A stretch of 33,203 nt of DNA, taken from NCBI RefSeq assembly GCF_002940065.1, contig NZ_MDEJ01000033.1, positions 1-33,203 on the forward strand. Direction: 5' to 3'. Below the pieces are notes generated by a model. The model worked only from the letters and a program-made list of their open reading frames with translations. It was not told where the DNA came from and did no database searches. Of the stretch, positions 1 to 9,396 are shown in pieces (the stretch's first letter is position 1; every line of letters starts with the position of its first letter). This stretch comes from Xanthomonas populi (lineage in GTDB: Bacteria; Pseudomonadota; Gammaproteobacteria; Xanthomonadales; Xanthomonadaceae). The position numbers and the translations under genes were made by a program.

Positions 1-140
1 TCCGCGTCTTCCACTTCGCCACCGTCTTTTGATTGATGCCGTAACGCTTGGAAAGCGCTCTCAGCGCTCTCTTGACTCTGCGGTATCGATCGACGGATCG
101 CCTCTGTCGCGGTGGCGCTCCCATGTAGAACCTGGCCCAT
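1..140 (-). pseudogene. IS481-family transposase, N-terminal part, frameshifted, runs off window edge
   Basis: The minus strand from the ATG at 138-140 encodes MGQVLHGSATATEAIRR, the characteristic beginning of Xanthomonas IS481-type transposases. The expected helix-turn-helix segment (RALSKRYGINQKTVAKWK) follows, but in another reading frame. One extra base near 65, relative to the family sequence, shifts the frame. The gene is therefore broken within its first 30 codons and continues beyond the left end of the window. The family assignment rests on the recognised N-terminus and helix-turn-helix. The catalytic DDE region is not in view. A related C-terminal half lies at the right edge of the window in the same orientation. 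Confidence 0.8.
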
Positions 141-173
141 TGTGCTTGCTTCCATTCGAGTGAAAAGAGTGCA

Positions 174-196
174 CCATCAAAGCCTGGGATCAAACA
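174..196 (-). repeat. candidate terminal inverted repeat of the left IS481 element
   Basis: Read on the minus strand from 196, the sequence begins TGTTTGATCCCAGGC. It lies about 35 bases upstream of the transposase start, where an IS end is expected. It matches 16 of 23 positions with the plus-strand sequence at 32718-32740, the inner end of the other IS481 copy, and both begin with TGT as IS481 ends do. If correct, the element ends at 196. The DNA from 197 to 342 is ordinary spacer in which I see nothing. Target duplications cannot be tested because the outer ends are outside the window. Confidence 0.5.
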
Positions 197-342
197 CCTA
201 GCAAGAAGTCGCCCAGCTCTAGCCGACAAAAGCAGACAACTGACCTTCGTACCGACTGTGTGCCGGCTGTGCAAAATCAGGTCCGAAACATGGTGGAATA
301 GAGCTACCTAGCAGTTTTGCACTAGGCCTAAGTAATTGATTA

Positions 343-419
343 TGGTGACCCCGGCCCGATTCGAACGGGCGACCTTCCCCTTAGGAGGGGGACGCTCTAT
401 CCAGCTGAGCTACGGGGCC
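343..419 (-). tRNA. tRNA-Arg (anticodon CCU)
   Basis: The minus strand folds into a complete 77-nt cloverleaf. The acceptor stem is GGCCCCG with CGGGGTC, and the D arm contains GCTC/GAGC. The anticodon stem TCCCC/GGGGA carries the loop CTCCTAA, giving anticodon CCU. The T arm is GCCCG-TTCGAAT-CGGGC, and the 3' end is an encoded A-CCA. It decodes the rare AGG arginine codon. The 3' end points left, toward the IS481 remnant; tRNA 3' ends are common integration sites, but no duplicated 3' end or integrase is visible here. Confidence 0.97.
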
Positions 420-554
420 AAGGGCGGCATTGTCGCACAATCGTTGCGATTGCTAAGCCGGTGGGTGGTCGGCGGAGCCTGCTAAAATCGGCGGCTACCC
501 GTGTCGCGGGTGGCCCTGGTCGCCGCGCGACCGTCCCGACTTTTTGGAGATTCC

Positions 555-2087
555 ATGTCCGCTGACCTGCTCAAGGCGCTCGACCTCGCCGCGTCCAATT
601 CCGGTACCTATCTTGGCCAGGCGACCTGGTCGCAGGCCACCGGCGCCGGGGTGCTGCAACCGCTCAATCCGACCACCAACGCAGTGATCGCCGATGTGCA
701 GGCGACCACGCCGGAGGACTACGAGCTGATCGTCCAGCGTGCGCAGGCCGCCTTCAAGCTGTGGCGGACCACCCCTGCGCCGCGCCGTGGCGAAGCCGTT
801 CGTCTGTGTGGCGAGGCGCTGCGTGCGCACAAGGATGCGCTGGGCTCGCTGGTGGCGCTGGAAATGGGCAAGAGCAAGCCCGAGGGCGATGGCGAGGTGC
901 AGGAGATGATCGACATCGCCGACTTCGCGGTGGGCCAGAGCCGTATGCTCTACGGCTACACCATGCATTCGGAGCGGCCGGGCCACCGCATGTATGAGCA
1001 GTACCAGCCACTGGGCCTGGTCGGCATCATCAGTGCGTTCAACTTCCCGGTGGCGGTGTGGGCGTGGAATGCGTTTCTGGCGGCGATCTGCGGCGATATC
1101 TGCCTCTGGAAGCCGTCCAACAAGACCCCGCTGACCGCGATCGCGACGATGAAGATCTGCAATGCGGCATTGAAGGACGCCGGCTTCCCGGACATTTTCT
1201 TCCTGATCAACGATGCCGGCACATCGCTATCAGAGAAGCTGGTCGAAGACGGCCGCGTGCCGCTGATCAGCTTCACCGGTTCGACCCAGATCGGCCGCGT
1301 GGTCGCCGAGAAGGTCGCCCACCGTCTGGGCCGTTGCCTGCTGGAGCTGGGCGGCAACAACGCCATCATCCTGGACGACACTGCCGACCTGAAGCTGGCC
1401 ATCCCGGGCATCGTGTTCGGCGCGGTGGGCACCGCCGGGCAGCGCTGCACCACCACGCGCCGCCTGATCGTGCACGCATCCATCCACGACAACGTGCTGG
1501 CCACGCTGGTCAAGGCGTACAAGCAGCTCGACAGCAAGATCGGCGACCCCACCGACCCGGCAAACCTGATGGGTCCGCTCAACAGCCAGGGCGCGGTGGA
1601 GCAGTTCCTGGCTTCGATCGCCAAGGCCAAGGCCGCTGGCGGCACGGTCGAAGTGGGCGGCACCGCGATCGATCGTCCGGGCAACTTCGTGTTGCCGGCC
1701 ATCGTCACCGGGCTGAAGAACAGCGACGCGGTGGTGCAGCACGAGACCTTTGCGCCGATTTTGTATGTGATGAAGTACAGCTCGCTGGATGAGGCGATCG
1801 AGCTGCAGAACGGCGTGCCGCAGGGCCTGTCGTCGTCGATCTTCACCCAGAACCTGAAGGCGGCCGAGAAGTTCCTGTCGGCGGCCGGCAGCGACTGCGG
1901 CATCGCCAACGTCAATATCGGCACCTCCGGTGCGGAAATCGGCGGCGCGTTCGGTGGCGAAAAAGAGACCGGCGGTGGTCGCGAATCCGGCTCGGATGCG
2001 TGGAAGGTCTATATGCGCCGCCAGACCAATACGATCAACTACTCCGACTCGCTGCCGCTGGCCCAGGGCATCAAGTTCGATCTTTGA
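555..2087 (+). CDS. amaB: ALDH7-family aldehyde dehydrogenase (probable L-piperideine-6-carboxylate dehydrogenase)
   Basis: This 510-residue NAD-dependent aldehyde dehydrogenase belongs to the antiquitin (ALDH7) group. That group oxidises alpha-aminoadipate semialdehyde / piperideine-6-carboxylate in lysine catabolism. Visible motifs are the cofactor-binding [11 protein letters not shown] segment, [14 protein letters not shown], the general base Glu264 in LLELGGNN, and the nucleophile Cys298 in [12 protein letters not shown]. The 34-residue spacing between base and nucleophile is normal. I chose the ATG at 555 because TTGGAGA at 544-550 is a good ribosome-binding site; a longer frame from 501 has no such support. 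A TAAAAT at 483-488 could be a -10 element, but no convincing -35 accompanies it. No lysine-catabolism partner gene is adjacent, so the exact substrate is inferred from family only. Confidence 0.9.
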   Translation: MSADLLKALDLAASNSGTYLGQATWSQATGAGVLQPLNPTTNAVIADVQATTPEDYELIVQRAQAAFKLWRTTPAPRRGEAVRLCGEALRAHKDALGSLVALEMGKSKPEGDGEVQEMIDIADFAVGQSRMLYGYTMHSERPGHRMYEQYQPLGLVGIISAFNFPVAVWAWNAFLAAICGDICLWKPSNKTPLTAIATMKICNAALKDAGFPDIFFLINDAGTSLSEKLVEDGRVPLISFTGSTQIGRVVAEKVAHRLGRCLLELGGNNAIILDDTADLKLAIPGIVFGAVGTAGQRCTTTRRLIVHASIHDNVLATLVKAYKQLDSKIGDPTDPANLMGPLNSQGAVEQFLASIAKAKAAGGTVEVGGTAIDRPGNFVLPAIVTGLKNSDAVVQHETFAPILYVMKYSSLDEAIELQNGVPQGLSSSIFTQNLKAAEKFLSAAGSDCGIANVNIGTSGAEIGGAFGGEKETGGGRESGSDAWKVYMRRQTNTINYSDSLPLAQGIKFDL

Positions 2088-2102
2088 CTGAGGCTGTGAA
2101 CG

Positions 2103-2124
2103 GCGCCGGGCACTGACCCGGCGC
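2103..2124 (+). terminator. GC-rich hairpin after amaB, possible terminator
   Basis: GCGCCGGG, a 6-base loop and CCCGGCGC form a perfect 8-bp stem beginning 15 bases after the amaB stop codon. No T-tract follows, so it is either a weak intrinsic terminator or an RNA 3'-end stabiliser. Confidence 0.4.
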
Positions 2125-2429
2125 GCTGTCCCGGGCGCGTGAGAACGCAGCTGTATCGGTCAATAAACGCGTGCTTTCATCATGGCTGGCGGTTTTAAAG
2201 ACGCAACGACAAGGGGCCGACCAGGAAACAGGCGACCCACTCGGCAACACACTCTGCGCATGAAGATCCGGACCTGACGCAGCGCGATCCGGCATGTCAG
2301 CCTGCTCAATCCCGCCAAACACGATCACGCAGCGCGTTTGCCCGCACACGGCACGCCTTTTGGGCGGCCGCTCTGGGATAATCGTGCCGCACCGGTAGTC
2401 GGGTGCGGGCCCAATCTCAGGAGTTGCTG
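2125..2429. other. non-coding gap between amaB and the DUF4190-like gene
   Basis: No open frame here resembles a known protein. GATAAT at 2377-2382 could be the -10 element for the next gene, about 50 bases upstream of its start, but no -35 hexamer is well placed (TTGGGC at 2360 is only 11 bases away). Otherwise I see nothing. Confidence 0.35.
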
Positions 2430-2714
2430 ATGAACCTTGTCGTTCGACAGACCAGTGCCATGGCCATCGTCAGCCTGGTCGCAGGCATTCTTGGCTGGAC
2501 GCTGATCCCGTTCCTCGGCAGCCTCTGCGCCATCATCACCGGCCATCTGGCGCGGGCGGAAATCCGCCGCAACCCGCAGGGGTTGGACGGCGACGGGCTG
2601 GCCATCGGCGGGCTGATTCTTGGCTGGCTGGCGATAGCGCTCTGGGTGGCAGGCGTCGCGATCTTCATCCTGTTCTTCGGTGGCCTGGCCTGGCTTGCGG
2701 CCGCCAACAGTTGA
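2430..2714 (+). CDS. small two-helix membrane protein, DUF4190-like
   Basis: The product has 94 residues. It contains a hydrophobic segment (about 8-35, with VAGILGWTLIPFLGSLCAIITGH), a short hydrophilic stretch HLARAEIRRNP, then GLAIGGLILGWLAIAL and a second hydrophobic stretch to the end. The arrangement G-x-x-x-x-LIPFLGSLCAIITGHLARAEI followed by G-x-GLAIGGLILGW is typical of DUF4190 proteins, whose function is unknown. The start is the ATG at 2430 with CAGGAG seven bases upstream (2418-2423). The stop codon at 2712-2714 nearly touches the methyltransferase start, which suggests co-transcription. Confidence 0.8.
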   Translation: MNLVVRQTSAMAIVSLVAGILGWTLIPFLGSLCAIITGHLARAEIRRNPQGLDGDGLAIGGLILGWLAIALWVAGVAIFILFFGGLAWLAAANS

Positions 2715-2716
2715 GC

Positions 2717-3484
2717 ATGGCCGCGCCCTCCTCCGCCCAACGCTTCAACGACCGCGTCGCGGCCTATGTGCGCTATCGGCCGAGCTATCCGCCGCAGCTG
2801 CTGCGCTGGCTGCACGAAGAGCTGGGCGTGACGCCGGCCACCACGGTGGCCGATATCGGCGCCGGCACCGGTATTTCCAGTCGTCTCTTTCTGGAAGCCG
2901 GTTATCCGGTCACGGCGGTGGAGCCCAACCCGGCCATGCGTGAAGCCGCGCAACAGTGGCTGGCGGGGTTTCCCAAGTTTCAGGCCATCGACGGCACCGC
3001 CGAGGCCACCAGGCTGGCCGATGCGAGCTTTGGCCTGGTTTGCGCAGCGCAGGCCTTCCACTGGTTCGACATGCAGGCGGTGCGTGCCGAGTGGGCGCGC
3101 ATCCTGCAGCCCGAGGGGCTGGCGGTGATCTACTGGAACACCCGCGAGCTGGACACCACCGCCTTCTTGCGCGGCTATGAGCACATCCTGCTGGACTACG
3201 GCACCGACTATTCGGCCGTGTACGAGCGCTACCAGGACGATGCCACCATGCAGGCGTGGTTCGGCGAAAGATTCCGCGCGATGGCACGCTTCCCGAATGT
3301 GCAGCGGCTGGATTTCGACGCCTTGCGTGGCCGGCTGTTGTCTTCGTCCTATGCGCCGCTGGCGCACGATCCGCGTCATGCACCGATGCTCGCTGCGCTA
3401 CGCACGCTGTTCGATGCGCATGCGCACGAAGGGCACATCGACTTCCAATACCAGACCCGCGTTTTCGCCGGGGGATTGAACTGA
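2717..3484 (+). CDS. class I SAM-dependent methyltransferase
   Basis: The product has 255 residues and a Rossmann-type methyltransferase fold. Motif I is [12 protein letters not shown] near residues 44-55. The acidic end of strand 2 is [11 protein letters not shown] (Glu binding the SAM ribose), and a later motif is [14 protein letters not shown]. The AQAFHWF signature is shared with ubiquinone/menaquinone-type and trans-aconitate-type methyltransferases annotated only as class I enzymes, so the substrate cannot be named. I use the ATG at 2717; a TTG two codons upstream in the same frame is also possible and would overlap the preceding stop codon. pyrD starts 5 bases after its stop codon, so it is probably read with pyrD and murB. 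Confidence 0.85.
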   Translation: MAAPSSAQRFNDRVAAYVRYRPSYPPQLLRWLHEELGVTPATTVADIGAGTGISSRLFLEAGYPVTAVEPNPAMREAAQQWLAGFPKFQAIDGTAEATRLADASFGLVCAAQAFHWFDMQAVRAEWARILQPEGLAVIYWNTRELDTTAFLRGYEHILLDYGTDYSAVYERYQDDATMQAWFGERFRAMARFPNVQRLDFDALRGRLLSSSYAPLAHDPRHAPMLAALRTLFDAHAHEGHIDFQYQTRVFAGGLN

Positions 3485-3489
3485 CCCGC

Positions 3490-4545
3490 ATGTATTCGCT
3501 TGCCCGCCCCTTCCTGTTTTCCCTCGACGCCGAGCGCGCCCACGCGTTGGCCCTGCGCTCCATCGACACCGCGTACCGCACCGGCACTACGCCGCTGCTG
3601 GCCAAACGCCCGGTGCCCCTGCCAACGCCTGCATTCGGCCTGATGTTTCCCAATCCGGTCGGCCTCGGCGCGGGGCTGGACAAGAACGGCGAACATATCG
3701 ATGCGCTGCTTGCGCTGGGTTTTGGCTTTGTCGAGATCGGCACGGTGACGCCGCGGTCGCAGGAGGGCAATTCCAAGCCGCGCATGTTCCGGCTGCCGGA
3801 GTACCAGGCGGTGATCAACCGCATGGGCTTTAACAACCTGGGCGTGGATGCGCTGGTGCACAACGTGCAGCGTGCGCGCCGTCGCGGCGGCCTGCTTGGC
3901 ATCAACATCGGCAAGAACAAGGACACCCCCAACGAAGAAGCGACCAGCGACTACCGCTATTGCATGGAGCGCGTGTACCCGCTGGCCGACTACATCACCG
4001 TCAATATTTCCTCGCCCAACACCGCCGGCCTGCGCGAGTTGCAGGAAGAACAGGCGCTGCGTCGTTTGATCGCCGATCTGCGCGAAACCCAGGAAGCCTT
4101 GGCTGCGCAACACGGCAAACGCGTGCCGATGCTGGTGAAGGTGGCGCCGGACCTCAACGACCGCGACATCGATGCGGCCGCGCGCGTGCTGGCCGACCTG
4201 GCGGTAGATGGCGTGATCGCCACCAACACCACGGTGACGCGCACCTTGATCGCCAACCATCCATTGGCTGGCGAGACCGGCGGATTGTCTGGCGCACCGC
4301 TGCTTGGGCAATCCACCTTGGTGCTGCGACGCTTGCGCGCGCGCCTGCCCGAATCGATTCCGTTGATCGGCGTGGGCGGCATCAACTCCGGTGCGGATGC
4401 ACTGGCGAAGATGGCCGCCGGCGCAACCCTGGTGCAGTGCTATAGCGGCCTGGTGTATCGCGGGCCGCAGTTGATCGGCGACTGCGTGGATGCAATCCGT
4501 CGCCGCCGCGAAGCGCCAAGCGGCGGTGCGGTGCCGTCGTTATGA
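3490..4545 (+). CDS. pyrD: dihydroorotate dehydrogenase (quinone), class 2
   Basis: This 351-residue enzyme oxidises dihydroorotate to orotate with FMN and passes electrons to quinone at the inner membrane, the fourth step of UMP synthesis. The N-terminal region [18 protein letters not shown] is the membrane/quinone-associating helix pair that defines class 2. [14 protein letters not shown] (about 55-68) and FVEIGTVTP bind FMN. NRMGFNN binds substrate. [11 protein letters not shown] carries the catalytic serine of class 2 enzymes. The C-terminal [13 protein letters not shown] and [12 protein letters not shown] hold the FMN phosphate. The last 4 bases overlap the start of murB (ATGA), indicating translational coupling. 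Confidence 0.98.
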   Translation: MYSLARPFLFSLDAERAHALALRSIDTAYRTGTTPLLAKRPVPLPTPAFGLMFPNPVGLGAGLDKNGEHIDALLALGFGFVEIGTVTPRSQEGNSKPRMFRLPEYQAVINRMGFNNLGVDALVHNVQRARRRGGLLGINIGKNKDTPNEEATSDYRYCMERVYPLADYITVNISSPNTAGLRELQEEQALRRLIADLRETQEALAAQHGKRVPMLVKVAPDLNDRDIDAAARVLADLAVDGVIATNTTVTRTLIANHPLAGETGGLSGAPLLGQSTLVLRRLRARLPESIPLIGVGGINSGADALAKMAAGATLVQCYSGLVYRGPQLIGDCVDAIRRRREAPSGGAVPSL

Positions 4546-5603
4546 GCGAGGCCGTGCCGGCGGGCTGGCAATTGCGCGAGCACGCGCCGCTGCGTGCGCT
4601 CAACACCTTTCATGTGGATGCCACGGCGCGCTGGTTGCTCAGCATCTACGCGCCCGACGCATTACCGCAGGCACTGGCCGCTCCCGAGATCGCCGGGCAA
4701 ACACTACTGGTGCTCGGCAGCGGCAGCAACGTGTTGCTGGCAGGCGACCCGCCCGGCTGCGTGCTGTGTTTCGAAAACCGCGATCTGAGCATCATTGCGC
4801 ACCACGCCGACCACGCCGACCACGCCATCGTGCGCGCCGGTGCCGGCGTGAACTGGCATGCGCTGGTGCTGTATTCGCTCCAGCAAGGCTTGTCGGGATT
4901 GGAAAATCTGGCATTGATTCCCGGCACGGTGGGCGCCTGCCCGATCCAGAACATCGGCGCCTACGGCGCGCAGGTGGGCGACTTCATCCACGTGGTGGAA
5001 GCCTTTGATCGGCACGCCCACCAGCGCGTGCGATTGACTGCAGAGGAGTGCGCCTTCGGCTATCGCGACAGCGTGTTCAAGCAACTGCCGGAGCGCTATC
5101 TGATCGTGGCGGTGGAATTCAATCTGCCGCTGCTGCACGAGTTGCGGCTGGACTATGCCGGCATCCGCGAGGAACTCGCCAGCATGGGCGCCGAGCTGGC
5201 CGGTGCTGCCGATGTGGCACAGGCGGTGATCAACATCCGTCGGCGCAAATTGCCGGACCCGGCTGTGCTCGGCAATGCGGGCAGTTTCTTCAAGAACCCG
5301 TTGCTGCCGAGCGAGCAGATCGCTGCATTGCAGGCCACCTTTGCCGACATGCCGGTGTATCCCGGCGAACAGCCCGGCCAGGGCAAGTTGTCGGCGGCCT
5401 GGTTGATCGAGCAATGCGGCTGGAAAGGCCGGCGCGAGGGCGATGCCGGGGTGTCGCCGGATCACGCCTTGGTGCTGGTCAATTACGGCACGGCCAGCGG
5501 TGCGCAATTGCTGGAATTTGCGCGGCGCATCGCCGAATCGGTCCGCGAGCGTTACTCGGTGATTCTGGAACCGGAACCGCGCGTCATCGGAGCGCATTGG
5601 TGA
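4542..5603 (+). CDS. murB: UDP-N-acetylenolpyruvoylglucosamine reductase
   Basis: This 353-residue cytoplasmic flavoenzyme makes UDP-N-acetylmuramate, the second committed step of peptidoglycan synthesis. [11 protein letters not shown] and [13 protein letters not shown] (about 57-69) form the FAD site. [19 protein letters not shown] and FGYRDSVFK are type I MurB signatures. [10 protein letters not shown] contains the catalytic serine, and the C-terminal PEPRVIG contains the acid-base glutamate. Its length fits the E. coli-like type I enzyme. It starts inside the pyrD stop codon and its own stop codon overlaps the next GTG, so three genes are tightly coupled. A histidine/alanine-rich stretch, HHADHADHA at about 88-96, looks like a small local repeat expansion. 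Confidence 0.98.
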   Translation: MSEAVPAGWQLREHAPLRALNTFHVDATARWLLSIYAPDALPQALAAPEIAGQTLLVLGSGSNVLLAGDPPGCVLCFENRDLSIIAHHADHADHAIVRAGAGVNWHALVLYSLQQGLSGLENLALIPGTVGACPIQNIGAYGAQVGDFIHVVEAFDRHAHQRVRLTAEECAFGYRDSVFKQLPERYLIVAVEFNLPLLHELRLDYAGIREELASMGAELAGAADVAQAVINIRRRKLPDPAVLGNAGSFFKNPLLPSEQIAALQATFADMPVYPGEQPGQGKLSAAWLIEQCGWKGRREGDAGVSPDHALVLVNYGTASGAQLLEFARRIAESVRERYSVILEPEPRVIGAHW

Positions 5604-6508
5604 CAGCCCAGCAGGCGTCGCGACGTGCCGCACTGTGGATGCTCACCAGTACTCTCGCCTTCGGCCTGATGGCCATCGCCATCCGGCTGGCTTCAAGCAA
5701 CGTCGCGACCACCGAGATCGCATTCTTTCGCAATGCATTCGGTTTATTGGCGTTGTTGCCGCTGATCGTGCGACCGGGCAAGGCGCTGCCGCGCACGCGT
5801 CAGCTGCCGCAGTATCTGGCGCGCACTTCGATCGGTTTGGCGTCGATGCTGTGCGGGTTCTGGGCGATCGGTCATCTACCGCTGTCGCAGGCGATTTCGC
5901 TGTCTTATTCCACGCCGTTGTTCGTCACCGTGCTGGCGGTGGTATGGCTGCACGAACAGGTACGCATGCGCCGCTGGCTGGCGGTGGCCGCCGGGTTTAT
6001 CGGCGTGGTGGTGATCCTGCGGCCGGGTTCGTCCACCTTTACGCCCGGCCTGCTGATTGCGCTGTTGGCCGCAGTCATCAGCGCGATCGTCGCGATCCAG
6101 ATCAAGCAGCTCTCGCGTGACGACGACTCCGACACCGTGGTGTTCTACACCTATGTGTTCTGGGTGCCGATGTCGCTGATTCCGGCGCTGTTCCAGTGGA
6201 CCTGGCCGCAGGGCATCGACTGGCTGTGGCTGGTGGCCACCGGCATCTTCGGCACCGCCGGGCAGGTGTTCTGGACGCGTGCGCTCAAGCTGGGCGAAGT
6301 CTCCGCACTTCAGCCGATCAGCTTCATGCAGCTGCCGCTGGTGGCGCTGCTGGGCTGGTGGTTGTTCGGCGAGGTGATCGAACGCCACACCTTGATCGGT
6401 GCGGCCATCATCATCGGCGCCAACGTTTACATCGCGCATCGCGAAAGCGTGCTGGCACGTCGCGCCGCCACACATGCGCCGGTGGAAGGCGCAAAACCGG
6501 GCGAGTGA
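5600..6508 (+). CDS. DMT-superfamily permease with two EamA domains
   Basis: The 302-residue hydrophobic protein has about ten membrane segments arranged as two EamA repeats. The first begins [18 protein letters not shown] and continues through [14 protein letters not shown]. The second begins [19 protein letters not shown] and contains [12 protein letters not shown] and [15 protein letters not shown]. Such drug/metabolite transporters export small metabolites; the substrate is unknown. The start is a GTG at 5600 that overlaps the murB stop codon by 4 bp; the open frame extends far upstream but only as a shadow of murB. After it, GCGGC-CTAAAA-GCCGC at 6523-6538 is a weak hairpin. Confidence 0.9.
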   Translation: MTAQQASRRAALWMLTSTLAFGLMAIAIRLASSNVATTEIAFFRNAFGLLALLPLIVRPGKALPRTRQLPQYLARTSIGLASMLCGFWAIGHLPLSQAISLSYSTPLFVTVLAVVWLHEQVRMRRWLAVAAGFIGVVVILRPGSSTFTPGLLIALLAAVISAIVAIQIKQLSRDDDSDTVVFYTYVFWVPMSLIPALFQWTWPQGIDWLWLVATGIFGTAGQVFWTRALKLGEVSALQPISFMQLPLVALLGWWLFGEVIERHTLIGAAIIIGANVYIAHRESVLARRAATHAPVEGAKPGE

Positions 6509-6649
6509 TCGACCGACTGTAGGCGGCCTAAAAGCCGCACGCGATGGCGTGGCGACGATGCCGACGTACACTGCGCTGTCTGCGCGCCACGGCATTGACG
6601 GCACGACGCACGCGCACTTTTTCGTTGACTGTTCCGAGATGAGGTCGGC

Positions 6650-7342
6650 ATGCCGGTTCCAACCAAAACCACCGGCCTGATCGGCGGCATGAGCTGGAAA
6701 TCCACCCTGCCCTACTACCGCATCATCAACCAGCGTGTGCGCCCTGTCTGCGGCGGCCTGCATTCGGCCAAGCTGCTGCTGTACAGCGTCAATTTCCATG
6801 AGATCGAGCGCCTGCAATACGCGGGCGATTGGGACGGCGCAGGCCAGGCGATGGCGACAGCGGCGCGGTCACTGCATGCCGGCGGCGCCGACTTCCGGGT
6901 GCTATGCGCCTGCGTTGCCGATGCGATCGCGTCGGCGACGCCGCTGCCGTTGTTGCATATCGCCGATGCCACCGCTGAGGCGCTGATTGCGGCGGGCGTC
7001 ACCCGGGGCGCTCTGCTCGGCACCCGTTTCACCATGGAGCAGCCGTTCTATCGCGAGCGCCTGGCTGCGCACGGCTTGCAGGTGCTGGTGCCGCCGGCCG
7101 ACGCACGCGCGCAACTGCATCGGGTGATCTACGACGAACTTTTCCAGGGCGTCATCAGGCCAGAGTTGCGCACCTATTTTCGTCAGGTCATGGCCAAACT
7201 CGGACAGCACGGTTCGCAAGCGATCATCCCGGGCAGCACCGAGATTTCGCTGCTGGTGAGCAGCAGCGATGCGCAGTTGCCGTTGTTCGACACCAACGCA
7301 CTGCATGCCGAAGCGGCGGCGCAAGCAAGTGTGGACGATTGA
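6650..7342 (+). CDS. aspartate/glutamate racemase-family protein with altered catalytic motifs
   Basis: The 230-residue protein has the overall order of the YgeA/RacX branch: TGLIGGMSWKST at 8-19, YYRIINQRV, the LLLYSVNFHEIE segment, LLHIADATAEAL at 101-112, LLGTRFTME and LPLFDTNALHAEAA. Active members use two cysteines, in a CTNTMH-type motif and a GCTE motif. Here the first region reads VLCACVADA (84-92), keeping Cys86 but lacking the Asn and His and about four residues. The second reads GSTE (195-198), with Ser196 from AGC at 7235-7237 in place of cysteine. Two-base proton-transfer racemisation is therefore unlikely. It may be decaying or may have another role. It stands alone, with a promoterless-looking 141-bp gap upstream. 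Confidence 0.85.
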   Translation: MPVPTKTTGLIGGMSWKSTLPYYRIINQRVRPVCGGLHSAKLLLYSVNFHEIERLQYAGDWDGAGQAMATAARSLHAGGADFRVLCACVADAIASATPLPLLHIADATAEALIAAGVTRGALLGTRFTMEQPFYRERLAAHGLQVLVPPADARAQLHRVIYDELFQGVIRPELRTYFRQVMAKLGQHGSQAIIPGSTEISLLVSSSDAQLPLFDTNALHAEAAAQASVDD

Positions 7343-7579
7343 GCGGTACCGAAAGCGCAGCCGCCGCGCCTTTCCCGAAGTGCAACCGCCTCGCCGTTGC
7401 GTTCAGACGTGCAAGCTGCGCCTTGCTCGCGCGGCAGCGCAGATGACTCAAACCTCACTGCTCCGGCACGCGCATTCACGCCATCACCTGCCACAGGATG
7501 TCATGCCTTGAAGACCGCTCCATAAACAGGCACTGAACCAGCAACCCAGCTAACAGGCGGCGATTACAAGACGCTGGCC

Positions 7580-8806
7580 TTGTCCGCACTGGGTGGCGCG
7601 CTGGAACTCTACGACTTCATCATATTCATTTTTTTTGCAACGGTGCTGGGAGAGCTGTTTTTCCCGCCAGGCATTCCGGACTGGATGCGCCAGTTGCAGA
7701 CCTTCGGCATCTTTTCTGCCGGCTACCTGATCCGTCCGCTGGGCGGGATCGTGATGGCACACTTCGGCGATCTGCTTGGTCGCAAGCGCATGTTCGCGCT
7801 GAGCATCGGGCTGATGGCATTGCCCACGCTTTCCATCGGCGTGCTGCCGACCTATGCGCAGATCGACCTGGCCGCCCCGCTACTGCTGCTGACAATGCGG
7901 TTGCTGCAGGGTGCAGCCATCGGCGGCGAAGTCCCCAGTGCGTGGGTGTTCGTCGCAGAACACGTCCCGGCGCAGCGCAGAGGACTCGCTTGCGGGACAT
8001 TGACCGCCGGCCTGGCCGCCGGCGTGCTGCTCGGTTCGCTCAGCGCAGGCGCAATCAATCGCGCCTTTACACCGCAGGAAATCGCCGACTACGCCTGGCG
8101 TCTGCCGTTCCTGGCAGGCGGTATCTTCGGCCTGCTTTCCGTGTATCTGCGGCGCTGGCTGCACGAAACACCGGTGTTCGCCGAGCTGATGGCCATGCGT
8201 GCTGTCGCGCGTGAAACGCCGCTCAAGGTGGTGCTGCGCGATCATCCACGCAGTCTGGCGTTATCGTTGTGGCTGACCTGGATGGTGGCAGCCGGGGTGC
8301 TGGTGGTGTCGTTGATGACGCCCACGTTGCTGCAGAGCGTGTATCGCTATCCGGCAGCGGTCGCCTTGCAGGCCAATCTGCTCGCGGTCCTGCTGCAGGC
8401 CATCGGTTCGATCGTGGCCGGCGCGTTGTCCGATCGCTGGGGCAACGGACGCGTGCTGCTTGCCGGCAGTGTGTTTCTGGGCATTAGCGCATGGCTGTTC
8501 TATCGCCTGGCGGGCGACCAGCAGTTGTTGTTTCCGCTGTACGCCCTGCTGGGCGCGGCGCTCGGCATCCTAGGTGCGATCCCGCGCGTCATGGTCGAAG
8601 CGTTTCCGCCGGCGGTCCGCCTGTCTGGCGTGTCGTTCGCCTACAACCTGGGCTATGCCGTCTTTGGTGGCCTGACCCCGCTGGTGGTGGTGATGTTGCT
8701 CAAACAGCACCCGATGGGACCGGCTTATTACATGATTCTGCTGGCAGTGATTGGTAGCGTGGTCGGACTGCAGTTGTGGCGCCGGGAGCGTGCAATTGGT
8801 TCCTGA
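7580..8806 (+). CDS. MFS transporter of the metabolite:H+ symporter (MHS) type, N-terminus uncertain
   Basis: The protein has 408 residues from TTG 7580, with 11-12 membrane segments. GGALELYDFIIFIFFA is the usual first helix of MHS members, and LIRPLGGIVMAHFGDLLGRKRMF contains the MFS loop motif between helices 2 and 3. LLQGAAIGGEVPSAWVFVAEH is the conserved helix 4. Proteins of this type carry carboxylates, osmolytes or shikimate-like compounds; the substrate is not deducible. The same frame is open upstream to the TAA at 7523-7525 and encodes GGDYKTLAL, which looks like native protein. However, no ATG, GTG or TTG occurs there before TTG 7580 (CTG at 7574 is the only weak alternative), and no good ribosome-binding site is visible. 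The original start may have been lost. Confidence 0.8.
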   Translation: MSALGGALELYDFIIFIFFATVLGELFFPPGIPDWMRQLQTFGIFSAGYLIRPLGGIVMAHFGDLLGRKRMFALSIGLMALPTLSIGVLPTYAQIDLAAPLLLLTMRLLQGAAIGGEVPSAWVFVAEHVPAQRRGLACGTLTAGLAAGVLLGSLSAGAINRAFTPQEIADYAWRLPFLAGGIFGLLSVYLRRWLHETPVFAELMAMRAVARETPLKVVLRDHPRSLALSLWLTWMVAAGVLVVSLMTPTLLQSVYRYPAAVALQANLLAVLLQAIGSIVAGALSDRWGNGRVLLAGSVFLGISAWLFYRLAGDQQLLFPLYALLGAALGILGAIPRVMVEAFPPAVRLSGVSFAYNLGYAVFGGLTPLVVVMLLKQHPMGPAYYMILLAVIGSVVGLQLWRRERAIGS

Positions 8807-8863
8807 GTACCAGGCAGCAAACGGCCGCTGCGATCAGGACATTTAATGAAAGCGCGCCACGTC

Positions 8864-8886
8864 TGCGGACACGCTGTCAGTCCGCA
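8864..8886. terminator. hairpin between convergent MFS and cupin genes
   Basis: TGCGGAC, a 9-base loop and GTCCGCA form a perfect 7-bp stem between the stop codons of the two facing genes. It has no T-tract. Its position suits a shared bidirectional terminator. Confidence 0.4.
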
Positions 8887-8889
8887 TGC

Positions 8890-9396
8890 TCAGCCATGCA
8901 GCCCATCGAGCTCGGGCAGCAGCACGACGCTTTCATGCGTATTCGGGTCGGTTCGGGCCACCAGAACCACGGCGGCTTCCACACCGTCGTTATAAGGCTG
9001 ATGCGGCATGCCGGCCGGGATATAGAGAAAATCGCCCGGCTGCACCACGTCATGATGCTCCAATGCCGCGCCGTGCCAGACCTTGGAAACGCCTGTCAGC
9101 GCGTAGATGGCGGTCTCATGCGACGCATGCAGATGCGGCTTGGCGCGTCCGCCCGGCGCAATGGTCACAACCTGCAGGCTGAGACCTGTCGCGCCGGTAC
9201 TTTGCGCAGAGATCCCCATCGCGTAGTGGACGCCCTGCGCTGCCAGGGCGTTGTCGCTCGCACGCAGTACGCGACATTTCTTCAGGTGGGAGTCGTTGGG
9301 TAAGACGTCTTGCACGCTGAGATCCTCAAAGAGCCTGGGCTGTTGTGCCGTCGCGTCAAAACGTGGCAGAAGTACGACCGCGTTGCGCGCATCCAT
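8890..9396 (-). CDS. cupin-domain protein
   Basis: This 168-residue protein has a single cupin barrel. Motif 1 is GGRAKPHLHASHETAIYALTG, with the His-x-His and the later Glu and His expected for metal binding. Motif 2 is GDFLYIPAGMPHQPYN, with the last metal histidine. A 70-residue N-terminal stretch without an obvious domain precedes the barrel. I use the ATG at 9396; a TTG 10 codons earlier is possible. Small cupins of this layout include dioxygenases, isomerases and ligand-binding proteins, so no reaction can be assigned. It stands alone, facing the MFS gene. Confidence 0.85.
   Translation of the reverse strand: MDARNAVVLLPRFDATAQQPRLFEDLSVQDVLPNDSHLKKCRVLRASDNALAAQGVHYAMGISAQSTGATGLSLQVVTIAPGGRAKPHLHASHETAIYALTGVSKVWHGAALEHHDVVQPGDFLYIPAGMPHQPYNDGVEAAVVLVARTDPNTHESVVLLPELDGLHG

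Noticed and set aside
343-419. tRNA-Arg as the attachment site of an integrated island
   Set aside because: No integrase gene and no duplicate of the tRNA 3' end is visible; only an IS remnant lies on its 3' side.
5048-5599. Upstream extension of the DMT permease frame into murB
   Set aside because: The extension lies entirely within murB in another frame; the GTG at 5600 with 4-bp overlap is the natural start.
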